Source: Okapia johnstoni (lineage: Eukaryota; Chordata; Mammalia; Artiodactyla; Giraffidae). Taken from it: DNA of 64,000 nucleotides. Below the pieces are notes generated by a model. That model was not told the origin of the DNA and made no database searches. It saw nothing but the letters and a program-made list of their open reading frames with translations. Location of the stretch: positions 49,606,001 to 49,670,000 of the forward strand of contig CM044312.1 of assembly GCA_024291935.2 (NCBI GenBank). The letters are read 5' to 3'. Positions 32,331 through 44,235 of the stretch are shown here, in pieces (position 1 is the first letter of the stretch; every line of letters starts with the position of its first letter). The position numbers were made by a program, and so were the translations under genes.

Positions 32331-33930
32331 TAGTGTGTTTGCATTGACTGCAATATAGAAAAGCATCTAGCTTTCTGTTTTTGCTGTGGAAGTTATCACT
32401 ATTTCATGTTTTCCTTGTTTCACTAGTCATGACTTTGCTTTCCTATTTCTAAATATAATAAACTTATTGAATGTACACTCTCTGTTGACAGTAGCTCTCA
32501 AATTCTATTTGGAAGGAGATATACAGACACTCTCAGGTCAATAATGGGCGACTGATTTGACCAAGAAAACAAAGCCTTTGATTGTTTTCCTAACTGCTAA
32601 TTTTCCATTTGCAAAAGAGGAATAATGATATATTTTCTTCAACTGCATTATATGGTTTGTGTGTCCCTGTAAATTCATATTCTGTAAATGCCTTAAGGGT
32701 TTATTCAAAATGCCAATTAAGTTGTTGGCAAATGATTGACAGATATTAATAGTAAGCATGTTGCAATAAGAATAGTAAACTCAATTTATTAAACTGATAT
32801 TCTATTGGTTAGCTAATTATTTCTACATATCATATAAACAGACACCATGTTAGGGAGCTTCTATTCTACAATAGCCAAAAATGCATAGATGGTTCAGTAC
32901 TCTATAAAGCTTACAACTGCTCATAAATCAATTTATATAAAATATCATTATCTTTTTGAAGCTCAGGGGATTGGGGAATGAAAAGGAAGTGTTTAAAGAC
33001 AGTTCTGTAGTCAATGAGGAAGTTGTCTTTTGGGGGCCCTTTCAATGAGCGTCACTTCCCGTGGGGTCACAATTGTGACCCTGGAAATCACGTGTGTAGA
33101 TTCTGCCCTCAGTAGATAAGGTGGGCACTGGGTGGTCCTTGCATGTTGTCCTAACCAGGGATATCTAAACACAAGTGCCGTAGGTCAGCCTTGTGCAGAG
33201 AGAAACAGAAAGAAGAGAATATGCAATGTACTAGTAAGAGTAGTTTTATAGCTTTGATGTTTGTATCAATGTTCTATCATTCATGCGATGAACCTAAGAA
33301 AAAACAAAGTTTAGTAATGTAACCTCCATTGTTCTTTGATTTAAAGTCTGCTGCTTCCTGGGCGAAAGAGGCTAGGTTGAATCACTTCTAGGACCAATAC
33401 TCAATGTAGCTGCATTTGAATTTTTTTCTTCAAATTTCATGAAAACACATTTGTTTTCCTTAAAGAAAATTTGAGGCTAACAATAGCTAGTAGCTACTAA
33501 GTTATTTGATTTTTTATATTTTTATTTAGATTTACTATAGCTAAGAAGAAATTAAGGTTCCTATTTCCTCTTCTGATAATGCAAGTAAAAATGGATCTAC
33601 TTTATTGTCTAAAACAGGGGGAATCCTTGGATTCCTTGGACTGTTTTTCAAGGTTCTGAACAACTATGGTGGCTGGGTAGAGATTTTTCAACAAGTAAAA
33701 GCTTTTCTCCTACCTCTCCTAAGAGTGCACCATCTACTTCTCTTTTGACCCTAGTTCCTTAAGTGCTCCCTGCATCCTTTGCCCAAACCTCTTCTGTTTT
33801 TCTATTATTTCCCTTGGCAATTCAACTTCTCTTGTGGTTCCAGTGATGATCCAAAAATCTATATCTTCACTCTTACATCTAAGCAAACTTTTTCAGAAGC
33901 CAATATGTTGCACACTTCCAAAGACTGCAT
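32331..33930. other. No gene recognised
   Basis: AT-rich single-copy-looking DNA. It holds an 18-base palindrome at 33064-33081 and a CACGTG box at about 33091; otherwise nothing recognised. Confidence 0.5.
33064..33081. promoter_or_regulatory. Perfect 18-bp palindrome with GGTCA half-sites
   Basis: GGGTCACAATTGTGACCC. Two nuclear-receptor-like GGTCA/TGACC half-sites face each other across six bases that form a CAATTG E-box; a CACGTG E-box follows about 10 bases on. A regulatory role is inferred. Confidence 0.4.
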
Positions 33931-34014
33931 GCATATAATACACATATATATATGTGTGTATCAATACATACACAATATAGATATATATGTACCCATATAT
34001 ATATATATATATAT
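33931..34014. repeat. (TA)n-rich simple repeat
   Basis: TA and TG dinucleotide tracts, the longest TA run at about 33995-34013. Confidence 0.95.
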
Positions 34015-34099
34015 TCCAATTTACTTGTCTACAGTTCTGTATCTCCAACTACATTTCAAATTGTGGTTGCTCTAAAACTGTACTGGTCATCATCCTTCC

Positions 34100-34720
34100 T
34101 AGACTGTTTTTCTACTCTCTTTCTATTTCTGCAATTAATTCCATCATCCCATCTTCCTAGACCCCAGTCAAAACCTCCTGGTGGTCTCTCAGCTCTTCAG
34201 TTCTTTTTTCTTCCCCTGCTTCCCATAGCAAAGCCATCTGCTGAGTCCCAATGGCTTTACCTCTTCAGTGTCTGTCTTTTCTGACACTTCTTCACTCTCT
34301 TACTCTACAGCATTGGGTTGCCAGCCATTCTGCTCTGATTCAAAATGCTTTCCTCTTCCAATTGATTATTACCTGACTTCCAGATTAACATTTTTCAAGC
34401 ACAATTATGGTATTGTTACAGTGTTGTCAAGGTATTTCAATGGCTTTCCTTTGCATCCAGCCTAAAACCCAAGCTTGCTTTTTGGCCTCAGCCTACACTT
34501 TCTGTCTTTGCTCCCACTCTGCTGCAGCTAGGTCATCTGCCTTCCTGCAACTGTGTGCTTAACATGCTATACCCACTGTGAAAAACACCCAGCTCCTCCA
34601 GCTACCTGTGGCCATTTTCCACTCCAAAGGCCATTACAGAAGCTACCTAGATGCCATTGCAAAAGTCACCTAGATAAAGTTTTCTCCAAGGCTCCCAGCT
34701 GGAAAGAAGCTTCCAGTTCT
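34100..34720 (+). repeat. L2 LINE, long 3' relic
   Basis: L2 blocks in order: 'caatggctttcctttgcatc', 'cctaaaacccaagcttgc', 'ctcccactctgctgcagcta', 'ctgccttcctgcaa'. Plus strand; the 98-110-codon frames here are pyrimidine-rich artefacts. Confidence 0.7.
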
Positions 34721-34749
34721 CTGAATTCATATAGTTTTTCCTTTTTTTA

Positions 34750-35128
34750 AACCTATTTTATTAGTTTACCAAAGCTGCCACTGGAGAATTTAAACAACAG
34801 AAATTAATTTTCTCACGTATCTGCAGGCTTAGAAGTCTGAGATTAAGGTGTTTCCAGGGTTAGTTTCTTCTAAGGCCCCTCTCCTTGGCTTAGAGATGGT
34901 GGTCTTCTCCTGTGTCCTCACTTGGTCTTCCCTCAGTGTGTATCATGTCCTAATCTCCTCCTCTTAAAATGACAGCAGTCATATTGGATTAAGATCCATC
35001 TGAATTATGTCATTTGAACTTAATTATCTTTTTAAAGAACCTCTCTCCAAATACAGTTAAATTCTGAGGTTCTGGGGTTTAGGGATTCCACATATAGATT
35101 TTAGGAGGCACCATCCAGCCCCTAACAC
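34750..35128 (-). mobile_element. MLT1/MaLR LTR relic
   Basis: 'ttagtttaccaaagctgcc', 'aacaacagaaattaattttc', 'cctgtgtcctcacttggtc' and 'caccatccagcccctaac' follow a MaLR LTR read on the minus strand. Old endogenous LTR-retroelement remnant without internal genes. Confidence 0.75.
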
Positions 35129-35290
35129 CCATCTCGGAAGCGTGTCTCACTTTCTTGTATAAATATCATAAATTCCTGATTTTCTTCTTAATATGAAAGG
35201 TCAGGGTCCACATTTGCTCCATGAGCCATCTACGCAAAACCTATAAACATTCAACACAGTACCTTGCACATAAGAGATATGTAATACTTT
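35129..35290 (+). repeat. L2 3' end relic (probable)
   Basis: 'caacacagtaccttgcacat' and 'agagatatgtaatac' resemble the L2 3' terminus. Confidence 0.5.
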
Positions 35291-35303
35291 TTTTTAAAGA
35301 TAA

Positions 35304-35615
35304 TAGGAGATTAAACCAGTCAATATTAAAGGAAATCAACTCGAACATTCATTGGAAGGACTGATACTCAAGCTGAAGCTCCAATATTCCCGCGACCTGA
35401 TGCAAAGAGCTGACTCATTGGAAAATGCTCGGAAAGATTGAAGGCAGGAAGAGAAGGGGACAACAGAGAATGAAATGGTTGGGTGGAATCACCGACTCAA
35501 TGGACCTGAGTTTGAGCAAACTTCAGGAGATAGTGAAGGACACGGAAGCCTGGCGTGCTTCAGTCCACGGGGTCACAAAGAGTCAGATGTGATTTAGTGA
35601 CTGAAGGACAACAAC
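35304..35615 (+). mobile_element. BovB LINE 3' fragment
   Basis: The last about 310 bases of BovB: the worn segment corresponding to NQSILKEI through the C-terminal [16 protein letters not shown] part and the 3' tail. Frame broken near 35430 by a deletion. Confidence 0.9.
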
Positions 35616-35810
35616 AAAGAAAACAAACTGACCTTTTTTCAAGGAACATCTGGTATGTAAATAATAAAGACTGTATTCAGACAAACTGATTTGGGTAGGT
35701 GTCAGTTATTTGGATAATTACTGCAAATACAGCTACTGAGAAATATGAAGACTTTTAGCCAGGATTGTGCACATTCTTAGCATTAGTTACACTAACCAAC
35801 TAACTAACTG

Positions 35811-35896
35811 CTGCTGCTGCTAAGTTGCTTCAGTCGTGTCTGATTCTGTGTGACCCCACAGCCGGCAGCCCACCAGGCTCCACCGTCCCTGATGCT
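35811..35896 (-). mobile_element. BOV-A2 SINE fragment
   Basis: Only the (CTG)n end and half a monomer ('gcttcagtcgtgtctgattc') remain. Confidence 0.88.
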
Positions 35897-37029
35897 TATT
35901 CTGCCCATATTCTTTGGTCTGAATTATCTGACTAGCATTCCACAATGAGTATTGCCAAATGTCAGATCAGGCATGGACTATAAAAAAGCTTAGTTTGTCT
36001 CATGTCCAATCTCTCTAGTGTAGAAATTCAACTCTTGCATATAACTACAAATTGATACATTGCTGTGGTGAATGAAAGATTCCTCAGGATTATTAAATAT
36101 TTGGTAGATAAAATCAATGACTAAAAACGACAGATAATTAAAGATGGGCTCATGGAATACCCTTCCTTTTAAAATCAACACACATAAATCTTTTGAGATA
36201 TTATCCATAATTACCTTTGGAAAATTTGAATTAAAAAACCCTGCGGAATTAAGGAATATAAATTGGTACAACTGGTGTGCAATAATGCTTCTGACTTTTG
36301 CAGATGCCTATATTAGGATAATTAGCCAAGTCAAAGTAGCCAGAGAGAGAGAGAAAGAGAGACTAAGAGAGAGAGAACTTTTAGGCTCCTGTCCCTAAGT
36401 TTCAGAGAAGCTGAGCCAACATCAGTTTTCTGACTCTCGCCATCCCCTCTCCCTCCTTCTATCTCTTTCTCCCTTACTTCTCAGTACGTTTGTTTTCATC
36501 AGCACAGAAACGAGATGTCCCCAGTGGCTCTACAGACCCTTATTAATCGTCATTTTAGAAAGAAACTTTTCCCTCTGACATACATTATCGGTCCCCGTCT
36601 TCAGGACTCTGAAAAAGGGCAGGGTATGGAGGTGGGTCTCCTGACGACAGGTCCATGGCAGGTGGGGAGGAAGTACGGATCCAAAGAAAGAGAAGTGCAG
36701 GTGAGGCAAAAACGTAACAGATGCCTCCCGCAACTGCTGAACTATTTACAAACAAAATCTATTTAACCTCTTTCTTGGGAAAATTCCCATTTTTTTAAAC
36801 TCAAAAATACATCAGAGTGGCAAAGATAATCCTTTTAAAGATAGGAAGGTCATAAGAGAGTAAAAATTAATACAATACAGTAAAATGAATAAAGATAGGA
36901 AGTCCAGATAGTATTGATATTTTATAATTAAAGTAAATGATGTCACATAATAAAAATATTAGGTGTTGGATGTATTCCGGCCTTCCAAGCTGAGCTTTTA
37001 AAAATGGTAGTAGTAGCCAGGTACATTAG
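35897..37029. other. No gene recognised
   Basis: Contains a (GA)n tract at 36342-36377. Open frames of 83-93 codons show nothing recognisable. Confidence 0.5.
36342..36377. repeat. (GA)n simple repeat
   Basis: Interrupted AG dinucleotides. Confidence 0.9.
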
Positions 37030-37310
37030 AATCCTTAAAAGCTTTGGGGCAAAATAAACAATCTGGGTATGTTTCCTGGCTCCAAAGCTTACTCCTGTGC
37101 TTGTTACTGGAGTTTTTAATTTCTTTCTTTTTTATTACTTGAGCAAGTAATACATTGACTGGATTTCTTTGGATTTTCCTATGCTCACTTGTCAAATGGG
37201 GCTAATTACGCTTTTCTTGGATGGTTGATGCAAGGATTAAAGAGATGATGCACATAAAACCGGCATCATATGGTAGATCCTCAATAAAGGGTAGTTTTCC
37301 AGCACAAAGT
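37030..37310 (+). repeat. MIR SINE relic
   Basis: 'cttgtcaaatggggctaatt', 'gcaaggattaaagagatgat' and 'gatcctcaataaagggtag' are the MIR 3' half on the plus strand; the 5' half is weak. Confidence 0.7.
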
Positions 37311-38954
37311 GCACACTTACAGTCAAATTGATTCCCCTTTCCCTTTATTAGCCATTTTTTCCCCCAGTTGACATTATACAGTACAAATGGAAGCAAAAGT
37401 AGTTTGTTCGGGTAGTATGGATTTGGAGCTGAATTAATAATAAACTATACTCAACATATTTCTGGTAATGAAAAAGACAAGCATATTAATTACATCTTGT
37501 TACATGTCAGAGATCCAGTTGAAAGGAAAGACAGAGCTGGACACCCACTGAGTCACAATCATGGTAAAGCGAGCATTTTGATGGGACAGAATATTGTACG
37601 TCACATTGTCCCCGTCACTCTGTCAGTCACTGGTGACTGTGGCCATATGAGGCCCCCAACCACACACAGCTGCACAGCACAGCGTTTAAACTGAAGAAAA
37701 CAGCAAGGCCTTATATGTTGATCCATTATTTTAAAAATTCAAAACACATTTTCCTTTCACAGTGGAGAAATGGGTTGAGTTCTTTACTCTGTAGCTTTGG
37801 ATTTTGTGTTCAGTGTTTAAAGATGACATAACTTCCCTATACTTTTATTTCTCAAAAATAGATTACTGACAGGCTGAAGATGTTTTTTTAATATCTCTGA
37901 GCAAAGAATCCCTTCCACTTGTAAAATGGTAAACTTCTCTTATAAGCCTACAGAAAGGGTATTTAAGGGAGAGTGTTCAATAGTATTAGTTTTTTCTAGC
38001 TATATCTCCTTGGGGCCCATAGTTGAGATGAAATGACAGATATGGGGTTTTCATCAAAAGAAATCATTCTAGATACTTAATGAAAAACAGAAAAAAAAAA
38101 CCTGAATTAATTTACACAGCATAACATATGATCATAATTTTCTTTGCACATGTTTATTGTTGGTAAAGTTTAGCAAAATTCATATTTTAATCTGAAGTAC
38201 ATTCTCATGAAATGTACATGGTTGTGTGGGTAAATGTTTATGGGAACTTTTCAGTTTTTGCTTTTCAGCCTGCTTTCAAAATATTCAAATATATTTGGCT
38301 TTTGTAACTTCACTAATTAAACCTTCTAAAACAGATGGAATTATAGAAATTAGAGGGTTAGAAGTATCATTTTAATTGGTTTACGATCTATGTGACACAC
38401 AGTGCCATTCATACTGTATAAAATATACACGAATGGCTTGAAAAAGATAGCACACCAATTAATTTTTCTTTAACTTTTTCAATTAAATCTTGTTGTCTTT
38501 GTTATTTAATCCCCTTTCTGTTAGCCTGACTCCAAACAAGTCTGACCAACCCTAACTGTGAAGATACAAGTTGTAACCTGAACCATATTGGAGAGGATTT
38601 TTAGGATGACTGAAGGTGGGGGAGAATCTGAATTTACCTTCTTTCTAAAGTAAATATATCAATTCAAGAAAAGCCTATAAGCCTGTGTGTGGCAGCTCCC
38701 TGGCATGTTGCATAGGTTAATCTTTCTTTTTGAAATATGGTTGCTTAATGTATGTGAGCAACCACAGTCCTCTGATTTTCTAGAGTAGACTTGATTTCAA
38801 ATATTTTATTTTACCATCCCACTAAGGACTCCTGCATCTATCAGACCTCAGGTTCAGATGTTTGAGTTGAGTTGGGGAGCTATAATTTCTGTACCTAGAT
38901 TTTGGGGGAGATCTGTATAGGCTGCTTCCTGTGTGTCTATGTGCCTGAAGATCA
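37311..38954. other. Long stretch without recognised gene
   Basis: AT-rich single-copy-looking DNA. No repeat or exon I can support. Confidence 0.5.
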
Positions 38955-38968
38955 AGAGTCTGGCTGAA

Positions 38969-39158
38969 GGTCTTCCCTGGTGGTCCAGTGGTTAAGGCTT
39001 TGCCTTCCAATGCAGAGGATGCAGGTTTGATCCCTGGTCAAGGATCTAAGATTCCGCATCCTTTGAGGCCAAAAAATCAAAACAGAAAAAATATTGCAAC
39101 AAATTCAATAAAAATTTTAAAAGTGTTTCACATCAGAAAAATCTTAAAAAGAAAAAAA
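38969..39158 (+). mobile_element. CHR-type tRNA-Glu SINE, short form
   Basis: 'tcttccctggtggtccagtg' head, then a short body and 'caacaaattcaataaaaatt' tail. Target-site duplication of 14 bases with two mismatches: 38955-38968 and 39159-39172. Confidence 0.88.
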
Positions 39159-39172
39159 AGAATCTGGTTGAA

Positions 39173-39889
39173 AAAAGCTCATCCCAACCTTCAAAGAGAT
39201 TGATTTTAAGGCCCACGCTGAAGGCCTCAATTAAATAAACCTGCTCTATCCAGTAAAATAACATGCTATTTAAAAAAAACAAAACACTATGCTACCTTCT
39301 TTGGACTACTGTTGGCTAATAAAATTAAACTCAATTGCTTCTTTCAAATATCTAAATTTGCCATTTAGATGTGATTTTAAACATACTCTTCCCCTTTGTT
39401 GCCACGGTAACACGTTTGGACCCTTAGGAATGACAGGAAAGTATCACAGGACTGGTTCCTGTTTGAGCACACTGCTCCCTGGGTCTTGCCTTGCAGCGGG
39501 AGGATGGAGGAGGCTAGAATCACTGCTCTTCCAACAGTCAGGTAAACCCATGCATCAAGTCACACTCAGAGCTGGGGAAATCACCCACAGCAGGGACAGA
39601 TTACCTCTTACAGTCACGATGGAGAACGGTTCAAATTCTAGCTTTAATGATCCCAGATAGAGCCCTTCTCCTCCCCACCAATGTGACATTTTGCAGACAT
39701 TTTATATATCAAGGAAATATTTAATTGAAACGTGCTTCCAAGAATGCCTACAGAGCTGGCTCTAGGAATCTTCCAACGTTGCTGGGGTCAATTAAAAGAA
39801 CCGATCAATTGTTTTTAAAACTTTAAAATATTAAAAAAAAAAAAGGTGGCGGGTAAAGAAAGTGGACAAAAAGTAATGTTAAATAGCAT
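39173..39889. other. Repeat-poor stretch, first part
   Basis: No transposable element seen. A 123-codon frame at 39289-39660 is not recognisable. An RFX-type X-box sits at 39398-39411. Confidence 0.5.
39398..39411. promoter_or_regulatory. X-box (RFX-type) motif
   Basis: GTTGCC, AC, GGTAAC fits the X-box consensus GTNRCC-N(0-3)-RGYAAC. Such a match is expected about once per two windows of this size by chance, so function is only possible. Confidence 0.35.
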
Positions 39890-40110
39890 GGAGCATGACT
39901 AATGGCGCTAGCATGTTAAAATCATTGGGAAAATGTCCTTGGAAGACAAATGAATTTTCAGCAGAATAATTAACTTAATTAACAAATTTGCATGCATATT
40001 CATCAGGCTATTGAAGTCTTTCCAGCCCAGCTTGATGAGCGTTGGTGTAATAATTGTCTCATTTACATTCTGCAATCTACTACAATTTAGGGCATGCAAA
40101 AAAAGCCGAC
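39890..40110. promoter_or_regulatory. Candidate conserved regulatory element
   Basis: Repeat-free and dense in homeodomain cores (ATTAACTTAATTAAC, 39969-39983), with a perfect POU octamer ATTTGCAT (39986-39993) running into GCATATTCAT. This pattern is common in developmental enhancers; that this is one is an inference. Confidence 0.35.
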
Positions 40111-40205
40111 CTCTTCCCTTTGACTTTCTTTAGAACACACACACTCCTAATAACAGGGCCATCACCCACTCAGTGGCCTTAAGTTCTGGCCTTTTGAGAG
40201 AACCA

Positions 40206-40235
40206 CCCCCCACACACCCCTCCCCACCCACCCCC
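40206..40235 (-). repeat. G-quadruplex motif on the minus strand
   Basis: Five C runs (lengths 6, 4, 4, 3, 5) separated mostly by single bases give G-runs with very short loops on the minus strand. Confidence 0.8.
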
Positions 40236-40947
40236 AGGAGAGTTCACTATGGTTTCCCCAGCCCCCAGCCTTCCTCTTCCTTTTTCTTCTTCTCTTTTAT
40301 TTTTTTTTCCTTTTGGCCCAGGTTCTCTGTTTTTGCCTCTGCTTGCTCTCCTGGGTAAATCTTGGCACCAGTTCTGACTTCAAATCTCCTGGGTCGCCAG
40401 ACTGCATCATGTAAAAATTGCCATTTCCCTCTATCTCTGCAGGGCAATCTTTAAAGGCAGTAAGGTGTGACGCTCCAGACTGGCAGCTTGGCAAGATGCA
40501 GCCCATGGATACCAGCACACGGGAATCTGGACCGTTCACTCTGACAGCAGTCAGCACTGGGAACAAAAGGAACAGAGCGGGAGAAAAAGCGCAAATGTAT
40601 TTTTACATATTGTAGGCATATGGCCACAAGACCAGCAGAAATATATTTAATTACCAATTGCGTACATTCACGAGAAAAACAGCGGGAAGGAAAAAAAAAA
40701 CTGCATACACAGGATATTATTCTACTCTAACTTTTCACCTCATTTTTGTTGTTTGTTTTGGTTTGATTTTTTTTAGACAAAGATAAAAGGGATGTGGATT
40801 AGAATTGCTAAGGGTTATCTGCTATAATCCTACCAAAGGTGATACAGATTTTGTTTGATGTGCTTTTCTGAATAGCATAACTTTACATGTCGAAATATAA
40901 AAGTTTTTAAAAATTATTTTAGTTAGAAAATAACTTTATGAAGTATT
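40236..40947. other. Repeat-poor stretch, second part
   Basis: Pyrimidine tract at 40270-40320; no gene or element recognised. Confidence 0.5.
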
Positions 40948-41055
40948 GCCTAGAGAATCCCAGGGATGGGGGAGCCTGGTGGGCTGCCGCCTATGGGGTC
41001 GCACAGAGTTGGACATGACTAAAGCGACTTAGCAGCAGCAGCAGCAGCAGCAGCA
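40948..41055 (+). mobile_element. BOV-A2 SINE 3' fragment
   Basis: The last half-monomer ending in (CAG)n, about eight units at 41032-41055, which is itself a possible variable microsatellite. Confidence 0.92.
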
Positions 41056-41234
41056 GGGAGGCCTACCTGAAATACAACAATTAGACAATCTTACTGTCCT
41101 GTTAAAATTATACTTCTGATGTTAAACATTCCTTTAGGCCTTAACAAGGAACAGACCACCTTAAAATTTACAGTTTTGTTTTTTCTTATAAAATCAGAAT
41201 AGTTCTGCTCACCTTAATTGCCTGCTTCTTGGCC

Positions 41235-41420
41235 ATCAGGCACTGTGCTAAGCAGTGGAGGGGCAAGGATGAACAAGATCTATTCCTTGCATTCAAGAGG
41301 CTCTTAGTCTGATGGGAGACAAATATACATATGTATGATCATACTGCTAAGTTATTAAGTATATTAAAAGAATAACCAAAATTAAAAGTATATTTATAGT
41401 ATATATAATAAAATATGTGT
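41235..41420 (-). repeat. L2 relic
   Basis: 'aggcactgtgctaagcagtg' and 'ccttgcattcaagaggctct' give the L2 3' region in reverse. Confidence 0.65.
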
Positions 41421-42357
41421 AATGTAATGAGGTAGATATGTTGATCCAGGGACCAGAGAGAATTGACTCTTACTTTAGCCTGGGAGTTACTCACCCAGGA
41501 AGGCCAGGGATGAGTTCATTAACTCTTGGAAGTTAACAAAAAGGAGCTTTTGGTCTGAGCAAGGGTGTAGATAAATGGTATCATGGTATCTGCTGATCCT
41601 GTTGATTCTGTTTCATCAGTTATCAACCTGTTGGAAAATTGTATCTGAATCAATGTGTTAGAATTTCCCACTACCCTAATCTATAGCAGCTGCAGAGAAC
41701 GGGGTTGGACAGACACTTACTGGTACCACACATACACCTTTGAGTCATCTGGTTGCTGGGGGACTGGGGCTGATGGCTAGAGTTCAGAGTCAAATCCAGT
41801 GAGAGTCTGTGCCAGTGAATCACAGGCCTCCTCCAGGGAGTGCTGGGGAATGAGACTTCCAGCAGCAGTAGATGCAGCAGTCCCAGCATCAAGGAAGGGT
41901 TGGGAGACTTTACTATATGACCAAGTTGGTAGCCAAGGACAATAGTGAGGAAAAGGCATCCCAAAGATCAGGGCAGACAGACCTGATCCACCGAATTAGT
42001 GGCCAGTCCTTGAGTTTCCCAGTCCTGACTGATGACACCTGGCAGGTACGCCTCTCAGGTTGACAATTCTGAGAATCCTGTGGATAGTTCTCTTCTTGTT
42101 CTTGCTGGCCTCTGCAGGGTTTATTGGAAGGACAGATATAGAAAGGGTTCCAACCCTAGGCATGTTATAGTTGTGATAAACACCAGAAGCTAGCTCCACC
42201 ATTTATGAAGCAAGTTTGGTTTATTTAGAGCTTGGCCCTGGAGAGGTCAACACCTAAGAAAGAGGCGAAGCTCATTGCAAGGCTCCAAGTGGATCGCATT
42301 TGAGCACATGAGTTGTCCTAACTAAGTAATTGGTGAATTCAAATGTGCTTGGGTAGG
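41421..42357. other. No gene recognised
   Basis: Open frames up to 97 codons on the minus strand (41671-41964); no domain recognised. Confidence 0.5.
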
Positions 42358-43651
42358 AGTTGTTGTTCAGTCTCTAAGTCATGTCTGACTCTTTGCAACC
42401 CCAAGGACTGCAGCACGGCAGGCTTCCCTGTCCTTCACTATCTCCCAGAGTTTGCTCGTATTCGTGTCCATTGTGTCAAAGATGCCATCCAACCATCTTG
42501 TCCTCTGCCAGCCTCTTCTTCTCCTGCCCTCAATCTTTCCCAGCATCAGGGTCTTTTCTAATGAGTCGATTCTTTGAATCAAGTGGCCAAAGTATTGGAG
42601 CTTCAGCTTCAGCATCAGTCCTTCCATTTAAATATTCAGGACTGATTTCCTTTAGGATTGACTGGTTTGATCTCCTTGCAGTCCAAGTGAAGAATATTCC
42701 CAGCACCACAGTTCAAAGCATCAATTCTTTGGTGCTCAGCCTTCTTTATGGTCCAACTGTCACATATACATGACCACTGGAAAAAACACAGGTTTGACTA
42801 GATGGACCTTTGTTGGCAGAGTAATGTTTCTTCTTTTTAGTATGCTGTCTAGGTTTGTCATAGCTTTTCTTCCAAGAAGAAAGTATCTTATGCAATCACT
42901 GTCTGCAGTGATTTTGGAGACCAAGAAGATAAAATCTGTCACTGTTTCCATTGTTTCCCCATCTATTTGCCATGAAGTGATGGGACTGGATGCTATGATC
43001 TAGTTTTTTGAATGTTGTGTTTTAAGCCAGATTTTTCACTCTCCTCTTTCACCCATCAAGAGGCTCTCTAGTTCTTCGTTTTCTGCCATCAGAGTGGTAT
43101 CATCTGCATATCTGAGGTTGTTGATATTTCTCCTGGCAATCTTGATTCCAGCTTATGCTTCATCCAGCCTGGAATTTCATATGATGTACTCTACATATAA
43201 GTTAAACAAGCAGAGTGACATTATACAACCTTGACATACTCCTTTCCCAGTCCGTTGTTCCATGTCGGGTTCTAACTATTGCTTTTTGACCTGCATACAC
43301 ATTTCTCAGGTGACAGGTAAGGTGGTCTGGTAACCTATCTCTTTAAGAAGTTTCCACAGTTTGTTGTGATCCACACAGTCAAAGGCTTTAGCATAGTCAA
43401 TGAAGTAGAAGTAGATGTTTTTCTGGAATTCCCTTGCTTTTTGTATGATCCAGTGGATGTTGGCAATTTGATCTCTGGTTCCTCTGCCTTTTCTAAATCC
43501 AGCTTGTACATTAGGAAGTTCTTGGCTCACATACTGGTGAAGCCTACCTTGAAGGATTTTGAGCATTACCTTGTTAGCATGTGATATGAGTGCAGCTGTG
43601 GGATAGTTTGAACAATTTTTGGTGTAGCTCTTCTTTGGAATTGGAATGAAA
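42358..43651 (-). mobile_element. BovB LINE, 5'-truncated, about 1.3 kb
   Basis: Minus orientation, tail at 42358, truncated at 43651 inside the block that encodes FIPIPKK. It contains most of the RT and C-terminal region in broken frames (the best is 43306-43728, with FIDYAKAFDCVDHNK). The YADD box is intact at codon level near 43110, but stops and frameshifts inactivate the copy. Confidence 0.94.
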
Positions 43652-43779
43652 ATGTTAGGGTAGAAATTAAAAATGTTGAGATCACCATGGGTTAGGAGCT
43701 TGCTGCAAATTATCTTTCTATAGCCCAAATTTAACGTACTTCAGGAAAATAAAGAGACTGCATCAGAAGATTTCTGAAG

Positions 43780-43990
43780 TCTTTCATTCACTCACACATT
43801 TATTCACCCATCCATTCATTTATTCATCAGATTTATCCAACATCTACTATGTGCCTCCTATTGTGGCACCTGTTGGAGATATGATGGTGAATGAAATAGA
43901 CACAGTCCCTGTCTTTCCCAGGCTTCTAGTCTAGTAATGGAGAGAGGTGATCTAGCAAGCAGAGAAGACTAACTCTGTGTGAGTATAAAA
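43780..43990 (-). repeat. L2 3' relic
   Basis: 'ttatccaacatctactatgt', 'gacacagtccctgtctttcc' and 'gcttctagtctagtaatgg' follow the reverse L2 3' order. Confidence 0.75.
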
Positions 43991-44129
43991 GATTAAGGGA
44001 GTGCCGAATGGGAAGATCTAACCCAGAATAAAGGGAATGGGAAATTTTCTGAAGAAAATGAGCCTAACATTAGGTGTTTTAGTCCAGAAAAGACAGTGAG
44101 GAGACCAACAACCATCCATTTTGGGTTTA

Positions 44130-44235
44130 CACCATGATCAACACTCAAATGACTTGCCCAGGGACACTCTGTAAGAGGCAGAATCCAGATCTTACAAAAC
44201 CAAATTCTTTGTTCTTATTCACTTCGCTCTATTGT
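44130..44235 (-). repeat. MIR fragment
   Basis: 'caaatgacttgcccagggac' and 'aagaggcagaatccagat' are the MIR core in reverse. Confidence 0.7.

Noticed and set aside
39289..39660. A 123-codon open frame in the repeat-poor stretch.
   Set aside because: No recognisable domain; composition and length are within chance for this region. I kept only the regulatory interpretation.
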